Shown in pieces: positions 1-5,187 of a DNA stretch of 7,585 nt (the first letter of the stretch is position 1; each line of letters starts with the position of its first letter). Made by a program: the position numbers and the translations under genes. Where the stretch lies: positions 1-7,585 of the forward strand of contig QHTP01000144.1 in assembly GCA_003220855.1 (NCBI GenBank), written 5' to 3'. Source of the DNA: Gemmatimonadota bacterium. GTDB lineage: Bacteria; Gemmatimonadota; Gemmatimonadetes; Gemmatimonadales; GWC2-71-9. The notes beneath the pieces are model-generated. The model worked only from the letters and a program-made list of their open reading frames with translations, did no database searches and had not been told where the DNA came from.

Positions 1-1
1 C

Positions 2-49
2 GACGTGACCTACGGTGGGGAAGAGGGAAGCGAGCAGAGGTCCGGGTGA
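2..49 (+). CDS. C-terminal tail of an unidentified upstream gene (partial)
   Basis: Reading from base 2, an open frame gives fifteen residues (DVTYGGEEGSEQRSG) and ends in TGA at 47-49. That stop overlaps the GTG start of lpxK as GTGA, the same junction type seen later at amrA/bshC, and this is the main reason to believe it is a real gene end. The tail is Gly/Glu/Ser-rich and looks like a disordered C-terminus, with no domain visible. Genes commonly next to lpxK include the Kdo transferase gene waaA/kdtA and lysophospholipid acyltransferases, so one of those is a reasonable guess. Nothing in these few codons can confirm it. Confidence 0.45.
   Translation, partial: DVTYGGEEGSEQRSG
37..41 (+). 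promoter_or_regulatory. Ribosome binding site of lpxK
   Basis: GAGGT lies four bases upstream of the GTG at 46 and matches the core of the Shine-Dalgarno sequence. No comparable motif precedes the in-frame ATG at 61. This favours the GTG start, which also overlaps the upstream stop codon and so fits translational coupling. Confidence 0.5.
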
Positions 50-1068
50 CGGCAGCCCGCATGGTGCGGTGGCTCTGGGGCGAGTCGCCCGTCGCGCGCG
101 TGGCGCGGCTGCCGCTCGTCCCGCTCGCCGGCGTGTACTGGGCCGCCATGCGGATCCGCAGCGCCCGCTACGCGGGCGGCGGCGTCCTGCGCCTGCCCCT
201 CCCGACGATCGCGGTCGGGAACCTGTCGGTCGGGGGCACGGGCAAGACCCCCCTCGCCGCCTGGATCGCGGCCTACTGCGCGCGCCGGGGATGGATGCCG
301 GGGATTCTGCTGCGCGGCTACGGCGGCGACGAACCGTTGGTGCACCGCCGGCTCGTGCCCGAAGCGGTCGTCGTGGCGAACCCCGATCGCGTCGCGGGCG
401 CGACCGCGGCGCGGGCGGCGGGAGCCCGGGTGCTCGTCTTGGACGATGCATACCAGCTGCTGGGGGTGGCGCGCGACTTGAACGTCGCGGTGGTCAGCGC
501 CGAGAGCTGGGCGGGATCGCCCTGGCCGTTACCGGCGGGTCCCTGGCGCGAGCGCTGGGAGGCGCTGCACCGCGCGGACCTGGTCGTCGTGACCCGGAAG
601 CACGCGCCGGCGTCCGCCGCCGCGGACGTCGCCGCGCGGCTCGCCCGCCGTCGGCCCGGGACGGCGATTGCGATCGCGTGGCTCGCGCTCGAGCATCTCG
701 AGGGGATACAGTCCGGAACGCGCTCGGGGTTGGGGATGCTCGCGGGGCAGGACGTGGTGGCCGCCGCCGGGATCGCGGACCCGGCGAGCTTCGCGGCGCA
801 GCTCTCCGACGCGGGAGCGCGGGTGCAACTGCTGGCGTATCAAGATCATCACGCCTACGGTCGCAACGATCTGGACCGGCTTGTGCGGGCCGCGGCGACG
901 GGCAGTTATGTTGTAGTCACTGAAAAAGATGCCGTGAAGCTCCGCGGCCGCTGGCCGGAGGGGATCCCGGAACCGCTGGTCGCGGTGCTCGGCGTTCGCT
1001 GGGAGCGCGACGGCAAGGCACTCGAGCACGCGCTGGACGCCGTGCTCGGTCCGGCCGGACGTCCCTGA
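46..1068 (+). CDS. lpxK: Tetraacyldisaccharide 4'-kinase (lipid A 4'-kinase) LpxK
   Basis: LpxK transfers phosphate from ATP to the 4' position of the tetraacyl-disaccharide-1-phosphate precursor of lipid A, on the cytoplasmic face of the inner membrane. The 340-residue protein shows the family order: a hydrophobic/basic N-terminal stretch (about 18-40), VGNLSVGGTGKTP with the Walker A lysine-threonine K67-T68, RGYGGDEP (90-97), a Walker-B-side DD pair (D133-D134), LPAGPWRER, DHHAY around D267-H268-H269, and TEKDAVK near the C-terminus. Length is close to the E. coli enzyme. GTG 46 is chosen over ATG 61 because of its ribosome binding site and the GTGA overlap. Two oddities: the segment that usually separates RGYG from GDEP is absent, and the usual DDG(F/L)QH reads DDAYQL. 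All other landmarks are intact, so I expect an active kinase. The gene implies an outer membrane with lipid A. Confidence 0.95.
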   Translation: MTAARMVRWLWGESPVARVARLPLVPLAGVYWAAMRIRSARYAGGGVLRLPLPTIAVGNLSVGGTGKTPLAAWIAAYCARRGWMPGILLRGYGGDEPLVHRRLVPEAVVVANPDRVAGATAARAAGARVLVLDDAYQLLGVARDLNVAVVSAESWAGSPWPLPAGPWRERWEALHRADLVVVTRKHAPASAAADVAARLARRRPGTAIAIAWLALEHLEGIQSGTRSGLGMLAGQDVVAAAGIADPASFAAQLSDAGARVQLLAYQDHHAYGRNDLDRLVRAAATGSYVVVTEKDAVKLRGRWPEGIPEPLVAVLGVRWERDGKALEHALDAVLGPAGRP

Positions 1069-1091
1069 GACCCCACTGGTGCGCGAGTGAC

Positions 1092-2405
1092 ATGAGCGAA
1101 CCCGCGATCAAGCCGCCATCCCCGCCGGCGATCATCCGGCCGGACAAGGATACGTTCCTCGCGGAGGAGAATCCCTTCGAGGCCATGATGGAGCGGTTCG
1201 ACCACGCCGCGCAGCTCCTCAACCTCGATCCCGGTCTGTACAAAGTCCTCCGCAATCCCGAAAAGCAGATCATCGTGTCGGTGCCCGTGTTGCGCGACTC
1301 GGGCGAGCTCGAGGTCTACACCGGTTACCGCGTGCTGTACAACACTTCGCGCGGCCCCGCCAAGGGTGGCATCCGTTTCGACCTGAACGTCACGCTCGAG
1401 GAGGTCAAAGCGCTCGCGGCGTGGATGACCTGGAAGTGCGCGCTCGTGAACATCCCGTTCGGAGGGTCGAAGGGCGGGGTGGTGTGCGACCCGAGCACGA
1501 TGTCGATGGGCGAGCTCGAGCGCGTCACGCGCCGCTACACCGCGAGCATCATCGAGACCCTCGGTCCCGACTCGGACGTGCCGGCCCCGGACGTGAACAC
1601 CAACGAGCGGGTGATGGCCTGGATCATGGATACCTACTCCATGCATCACCGTCACCTCGTGACGTCGGTGGTGACTGGCAAGCCGGTGGAGATGGGAGGC
1701 TCGCTCGGGCGGCGCGAGGCGACGGGGCGGGGGTGCATGATCGTGACGCGGGAGGCGCTCGGCAAGCTCGGGATGTCGCTCAAGGGCGCGCGCGTGGCGG
1801 TGCAGGGCTTCGGCAACGTGGGATCGATCGCGGCGGATCTCATGGCCAAGGAGGGGGCCGTGATCGTCGGGGTCTCGGACAAGTCCGGCGCCCTGTACAG
1901 CGCCAAGGGGCTCGACGTGCCCGACCTCCTCAAGTGGGTGCGGGAGCACCGCCAGCTGGCCGGCTACCCCCAGGCGGATGCGATCGCCAAGGATCAGCTC
2001 CTCACGGTGGAGTGTGATGTGCTGGTGCCGGCCGCGACCGAGAACGTCATCACGCGCAAGAACGCGCCGCAGATCAAGGCGAAGGTGATCTGCGAGGGCG
2101 CGAACGGTCCCACCACGGCGGCGGCGGACGAGATCCTCGAAAAGAAGGGCATCTTCGTGATTCCCGACATCCTCGCGAACGCGGGCGGAGTGACCGTCAG
2201 CTACTTCGAGTGGGTGCAGGATCGCGGTGGCTATTTCTGGGACGAAGACACGGTGAACCGGCGGCTCGAGTCGATCATGACCCGCTCGTTTCACGAGATG
2301 ATGGCGATGGTCGAGAAGCACAAGGTCTCGACACGCATCGCCTGCTACATGCTGGCCGTCGAGCGCGTGGCGGCGATGCACCGGCTGCGTGGGATGTATG
2401 CCTGA
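1092..2405 (+). CDS. gdhA: Glu/Leu/Phe/Val-family dehydrogenase, most likely glutamate dehydrogenase
   Basis: This 437-residue cytoplasmic enzyme most likely interconverts glutamate and 2-oxoglutarate plus ammonia. The N-terminal substrate domain has GPAKGGIRF with K91, then WKCALVNIPFGGSKGG with K115 and the catalytic-type lysine K127, then PAPDVNT with D167. These line up with Lys89, Lys113, Lys125 and Asp165 of the Clostridium symbiosum enzyme at a constant offset of two. The coenzyme domain has the Rossmann fingerprint G239-F-G-N-V-G244, and an acidic residue, D263, in the GVSDKSG stretch after the next strand. That fits NAD use, though dual specificity cannot be excluded. Length is typical of the small hexameric enzymes. 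A branched-chain or aromatic amino-acid dehydrogenase is a less likely alternative. The ATG has no strong Shine-Dalgarno motif. It lies 23 bp after lpxK and its stop overlaps the rlmH start. The symbol gdhA is by family only. Confidence 0.9.
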   Translation: MSEPAIKPPSPPAIIRPDKDTFLAEENPFEAMMERFDHAAQLLNLDPGLYKVLRNPEKQIIVSVPVLRDSGELEVYTGYRVLYNTSRGPAKGGIRFDLNVTLEEVKALAAWMTWKCALVNIPFGGSKGGVVCDPSTMSMGELERVTRRYTASIIETLGPDSDVPAPDVNTNERVMAWIMDTYSMHHRHLVTSVVTGKPVEMGGSLGRREATGRGCMIVTREALGKLGMSLKGARVAVQGFGNVGSIAADLMAKEGAVIVGVSDKSGALYSAKGLDVPDLLKWVREHRQLAGYPQADAIAKDQLLTVECDVLVPAATENVITRKNAPQIKAKVICEGANGPTTAAADEILEKKGIFVIPDILANAGGVTVSYFEWVQDRGGYFWDEDTVNRRLESIMTRSFHEMMAMVEKHKVSTRIACYMLAVERVAAMHRLRGMYA

Positions 2406-2830
2406 TGCAGTATCGCGTCGTCGCGGTGGGTCGCCTGCGAGCCACGGTGCTCCGGGCGGCGTGCGATGACTACCTGGCGCGTCTGAAGCGCTACGCGCGG
2501 GTGGAGGAGTGGGAAGCGAAAGACGAGGCGCGTCTCCTCGAGGCGGTGCCCGAGGGTTCGCGCCTCGTCGTCTTGGCGGAGCGGGGCGAGGAGTGGACGT
2601 CCGAGCAGCTGGCCGACTGGACGGCCCGCTGGGAGATGGACGGCCGGGACGTCGCCTTTGCGATCGGGGGGGCGGAGGGCGTGCCGGAACCCGTGCTCGA
2701 GCGCGCGGAGCGGGTCTGGAGCCTGTCCCGGCTGACGTTCCCGCACGAGCTCGCCCGAGTGCTCGTGTACGAGCAGCTGTACCGTGCGTACACCATCCGC
2801 CGCGGGGAGCCTTATCATCGGGGATCGTGA
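2405..2830 (+). CDS. rlmH: 23S rRNA (pseudouridine-1915-N3)-methyltransferase RlmH
   Basis: RlmH is a small SPOUT-class, SAM-dependent methyltransferase that methylates pseudouridine 1915 in helix 69 of 23S rRNA, usually on assembled 70S ribosomes. The 141-residue product carries the family signatures: FAIGGAEG (85-92), part of the knotted SAM site, and a C-terminal block reading SLSRLTFPHELARVLVYEQ, then LYRAYTIRRGEPYH. It is slightly shorter than the 155-residue E. coli protein. The ATG at 2405 shares its A with the gdh stop codon (TGATG), so translation is probably coupled. The frame stays open upstream inside gdh, but homology begins at MQYRVVAVGRL, which supports this start. The end of the gene overlaps the only canonical upstream start I can find for the next gene. 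Confidence 0.96.
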   Translation: MQYRVVAVGRLRATVLRAACDDYLARLKRYARVEEWEAKDEARLLEAVPEGSRLVVLAERGEEWTSEQLADWTARWEMDGRDVAFAIGGAEGVPEPVLERAERVWSLSRLTFPHELARVLVYEQLYRAYTIRRGEPYHRGS

Positions 2831-3416
2831 CCTGACGTCCGGCGACCGGGCGGCGCTGCTGGGGCTGGCGCGGGCGACGCTCACGGCGCATCTCGCGCGG
2901 CGGCCGCTGCCTCCCGCGCCCGCGGTCCCCGGGCTGCTGCTCAAGCGCGGCGCCTTCGTCACCATCACGGCGCGCGGCGCGTTGCGGGGCTGCATCGGGC
3001 ACATCGCGGCCGACCGCGACCTCGGCGCGGTGGTGCGCGAGATGACCGTCGCTGCCGCACAAGACGACCCGCGGTTCCCGCCGGTCGAGCCGGACGAGCT
3101 GCCCGACCTGGCGCTCGAGATCTCGGTGCTCTCGGAGGCGGCGCCGGTGGTGCCCCCGGTCGATCCGGGGCGCATCGCCGTGGGGCGCGACGGCGTGATC
3201 GTCCGGCGCGGTCGCCACGTCGGCCTGCTGCTACCCCAGGTCGCCCGCGAGCACCATTGGGGACCGGACGCGCTGCTCGCCGCCACGTGCCGCAAGGCCG
3301 GCCTGCCCCCCGAAGCCTGGCGGGAACCGGGAACCGAGCTATTCACGTTTCAAGCGGACGTGTTCGGGGAAACCGGGGAAACCGGGGAAACGGGAAAGGG
3401 GAAAGGGGAAGAGTGA
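2784..3416 (+). CDS. amrA: AMMECR1-domain protein (AmrA-like)
   Basis: The protein is a stand-alone AMMECR1 domain. The family is found in archaea, bacteria and eukaryotes and its biochemical role is unsettled. In many prokaryotes it occurs with Memo-like and radical SAM proteins (AmmeMemoRadiSam), but neither partner is in this window. The hallmarks are clear: LTSGDRAALLGLARATL at the N-terminus, LRGCIG at 67-72 with C70, DPRFPPV near 95-101, GLLLPQVA, and KAGLPPEAW before an F-rich end. The last sixteen residues (195-210) are low-complexity Gly/Glu/Thr/Lys encoded by a purine repeat and do not look like family sequence. The GTG at 2784 is the only canonical start before the domain, gives a 47-bp overlap with rlmH and has a poor ribosome binding site. 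A CTG at 2832, seven bases after GGGGA (2820-2824), would start the protein exactly at the usual family N-terminus. The symbol is by domain only. Confidence 0.88.
   Translation: MRTPSAAGSLIIGDRDLTSGDRAALLGLARATLTAHLARRPLPPAPAVPGLLLKRGAFVTITARGALRGCIGHIAADRDLGAVVREMTVAAAQDDPRFPPVEPDELPDLALEISVLSEAAPVVPPVDPGRIAVGRDGVIVRRGRHVGLLLPQVAREHHWGPDALLAATCRKAGLPPEAWREPGTELFTFQADVFGETGETGETGKGKGEE
3366..3410 (+). repeat. G-rich purine tandem repeat, G-quadruplex-like, at the amrA/bshC junction
   Basis: Two perfect copies of the 9-base unit GGGGAAACC (3366-3374, 3375-3383) and a third, imperfect copy (3384-3392) run into GGGAAA, GGGGAAA and GGGGAA. Six runs of three or four Gs are separated by three to five bases, which meets the usual G-quadruplex pattern on the + strand, and so also in the mRNA. 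The 9-base units encode Gly-Glu-Thr in the amrA frame, so copy changes there keep frame. The 7-base units would shift it. Confidence 0.85.
3404..3409 (+). promoter_or_regulatory. Ribosome binding site of bshC inside the purine repeat
   Basis: AGGGGA ends three bases before the GTG at 3413, with GAAGAG continuing up to the start. It is formed entirely from the GGGGAAA repeat at the end of amrA. Access by ribosomes may therefore depend on whether the G-tracts fold, or on ribosomes finishing amrA. Confidence 0.4.
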
Positions 3417-4840
3417 TTCCGCGGATCGTCGCGACTCCTATCGCGCCACTCGCGCTCCCGGCGACAACGCTCGCGCCGCGGCGCGTGGAAGCGGACGTGA
3501 TCGCGGCCGCCCTCCCGGGGCCGGGGCGCGATCAGCTCGCCGCCGGCGACGTTCTCGTCGTCACCACGGGGCAGCAGCCGGGGCTCTTCACCGGGCCGCT
3601 CTACACCGTTTACAAGGCCCTCTCGGCGATGGCGCTCGCCCGGCGGCTCGCGCGCGAGCGGCGCACGCCGGTGGTGCCCGTGTTCTGGGTCGCGGGGGAC
3701 GACCACGACTTCGCGGAGGCGAACCACGCGTGGTTTCTCGACAAGAACGGCGAGCTGTCCCAGGCCGTGTTGCGCGAGCGCCCGGCGGAGGCGCCGCTGC
3801 TGCCGCTGGCGCGCGAGCCGTGCGGCCCGGAGATCGCCGGCGTGTTGCGGCTGCTCGAGGAGGGCACGCCCGAGACCGAATTCAAGCCGGGCGTGCTCGA
3901 ATGGTTGGGGCGGTGCTATCGCCCGGAGGCCACGCTCGCCGACGCCTTCGCGCAGGCGCTCGACGCCCTGCTCGGCCCCCGCGGGCTGGTCGTGCTGCGG
4001 GTGCACGACCCCCGAGCCAAGCGCGCGGCCGCCCCATGGGTCTTGAAGGGGCTCGACGTCACCCTCCCCGATGGGTACACGCCGGTCTTCGTGGAAGCGA
4101 GCCAGGGCCGCGACCGCTTGCAGCGTGACGGCGATGGCTTCGTCACCCGCCGCAGCGGCGAACGGTTCAGTCGCGCCGACCTGACGCGTCTGGCGCGCGA
4201 CGCGCCGGAGCGGCTCTCCCCCAACGTGCTGCTGCGCCCCGCCGTCGAGGCGGCGCTGCTCCCCACGCTCGCCTACGCGGGCGGTCCCGCGGAGCTCAAG
4301 TATCTCCCCGACGCCGCGCCGCTGTACGAGACGCTGGGCCTGACCCGCCAGGCGCCGGTGCCGCGCTGGTCGGGCGTGCTCGTGGAGAGTCGGGTGGAGA
4401 AGCTGATGGAGCGCCACGGCCTGGATCTGGCCGCGTTCGACGGACAGCCGGGCGAGCTCGAGGCGCGCCTCGTGCGCGACGAGCTCCCGACGGAAACGCT
4501 GGCGACCCTCGCCGCGCTGCGGCACGGCATCGAGGAGCACTACGCGGCGCTGCGCGCGTCGGCGGTGCGCATCGATCCCACGCTCGAGCGGACCGTGGAG
4601 TCGGCGCGCAACGCGGCCCTCTCGGGCGCGCAGACCATCGAAAAGAAGCTGGTGGCGAGCCTGAAGCGTCTCGAGGGCGAGACGCTGATCCGTCAGATCG
4701 CCCGTGCGCGCGCCGCGGTGTACCCGCAGGGCCAGCCGCAGGAGCGCGTGCTCACGTTGCCCTCGTTCTCGCTGCGCTACGGGCCGGCGCTCGTGGACGC
4801 GCTCGAGCGGGAGGTGGCGCGGTGGGCGGGCGCCTCGTAG
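3413..4840 (+). CDS. bshC: Bacillithiol biosynthesis cysteine-adding enzyme BshC
   Basis: BshC is assigned to the last step of bacillithiol synthesis, adding cysteine to glucosaminyl-malate. The 475-residue product has the family landmarks in order: VVTTGQQPGLFTGP (V50 to about 61), then YTVYKALSAMALARRL, VPVFWVAGDDHDFAEANH (F91-W92, D96-D97-H98-D99), a central AYAGGPAELKYLPDAAPLYE segment followed by VPRWSG, a helical, probably coiled-coil region before the C-terminus, and PQERVLTLPSF (from 442) with RYG. It is shorter than the roughly 540-residue Bacillus protein, mainly by compact loops as far as I can judge. The GTG at 3413 overlaps the amrA stop as GTGA and is preceded by a repeat-derived ribosome binding site. 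The frame is open further upstream, but those residues are amrA read in another frame. The partner genes bshA and bshB are not in the window. Confidence 0.93.
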   Translation: MIPRIVATPIAPLALPATTLAPRRVEADVIAAALPGPGRDQLAAGDVLVVTTGQQPGLFTGPLYTVYKALSAMALARRLARERRTPVVPVFWVAGDDHDFAEANHAWFLDKNGELSQAVLRERPAEAPLLPLAREPCGPEIAGVLRLLEEGTPETEFKPGVLEWLGRCYRPEATLADAFAQALDALLGPRGLVVLRVHDPRAKRAAAPWVLKGLDVTLPDGYTPVFVEASQGRDRLQRDGDGFVTRRSGERFSRADLTRLARDAPERLSPNVLLRPAVEAALLPTLAYAGGPAELKYLPDAAPLYETLGLTRQAPVPRWSGVLVESRVEKLMERHGLDLAAFDGQPGELEARLVRDELPTETLATLAALRHGIEEHYAALRASAVRIDPTLERTVESARNAALSGAQTIEKKLVASLKRLEGETLIRQIARARAAVYPQGQPQERVLTLPSFSLRYGPALVDALEREVARWAGAS

Positions 4841-4849
4841 AATGCTCTC

Positions 4850-5143
4850 ATGTGGATCTTGGTGGTCGTGCTGCTCGTCGCCCTCATGATTCCCATCACC
4901 GCGATCCTGGTCGATTCGCCCCTGGGGCGCTCGTTCGCCCGGCGGCTCGAGGGCGGCGACGGAGTTGAGGGGGGGGCGGGGGGAACAGGGGGAGGCGCCG
5001 CCGTACGGCGGCTCGAGCGCCGGGTGGAGGTGCTGGAGACCGACCTCGAAGACCTGAACCGCTCCATCGCCGGGATGCGCGAGGAGTTGCAGTTCGTGCA
5101 GCGCCTGCTGGAAGACCCTCGCAAGAAGAAGCCCGGCTCCTGA
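4850..5143 (+). CDS. Small membrane-anchored coiled-coil protein of unknown function
   Basis: I do not recognise a named family. The 97-residue product has one transmembrane helix at the very N-terminus (about 2-21, MWILVVVLLVALMIPITAIL). A basic stretch with R27, R31 and R32 follows, so the rest is probably cytoplasmic by the positive-inside rule. A Gly-rich linker (35-49) leads to a coiled coil with a clean heptad series: L55, V59, L62, L66, L69, I73, M76, L80, V83, L87. It ends in a basic PRKKKPGS. The plan of membrane anchor, flexible linker and cytoplasmic coiled coil suggests a scaffold or partner-binding protein and loosely recalls PspB, but I see no convincing sequence match. It starts nine bases after the bshC stop, with little Shine-Dalgarno signal, and sits just before murJ. 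GC-rich third positions and an unbroken frame support it being real. Confidence 0.75.
   Translation: MWILVVVLLVALMIPITAILVDSPLGRSFARRLEGGDGVEGGAGGTGGGAAVRRLERRVEVLETDLEDLNRSIAGMREELQFVQRLLEDPRKKKPGS
4969..4995 (+). repeat. G-rich tract encoding the glycine linker of the 97-residue protein
   Basis: Runs of eight (4969-4976), six (4978-4983) and five Gs (4988-4992) lie within 27 bases, followed by AGG. The runs are long enough to form a G-quadruplex on the + strand and the mRNA. In frame they encode part of the Gly-rich linker GVEGGAGGTGGG. Homopolymers this long are prone to slippage and to sequencing error. Confidence 0.75.
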
Positions 5144-5187
5144 CATCACCCAGGTCGGCCGCCGGCGGCGGGCGCCAGGCGGCCCGC

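Noticed and set aside
15..923. Alternative + strand frame of 302 codons over lpxK
   Set aside because: Arg/Gly/Ala-rich translation with no motif, in a different frame from the clear LpxK sequence.
1069..1091. Possible terminator or promoter between lpxK and gdh
   Set aside because: The 23-base gap has no stable hairpin followed by Ts and no recognisable -10/-35 pair; read-through is more likely.
2666..2672. Seven-G run in rlmH
   Set aside because: It encodes the conserved IGGA motif of RlmH, so protein constraint explains it.
906..3218. Very long open frame on the minus strand (770 codons)
   Set aside because: It runs antisense across lpxK, gdh, rlmH and amrA, all with clear family motifs. 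Its composition is Arg/His/Pro-rich, as expected for the complement of GC-rich coding DNA.
3257..3412. Upstream in-frame extension of bshC
   Set aside because: The extension is amrA coding sequence read out of frame. The GTG at 3413 with its GTGA overlap and adjacent ribosome binding site is a better start.
4850..5143. Identification of the 97-residue protein as PspB
   Set aside because: Only the general plan (N-terminal helix plus coiled coil) is shared. The Gly linker and the sequence do not match, and no pspA or pspC is nearby.
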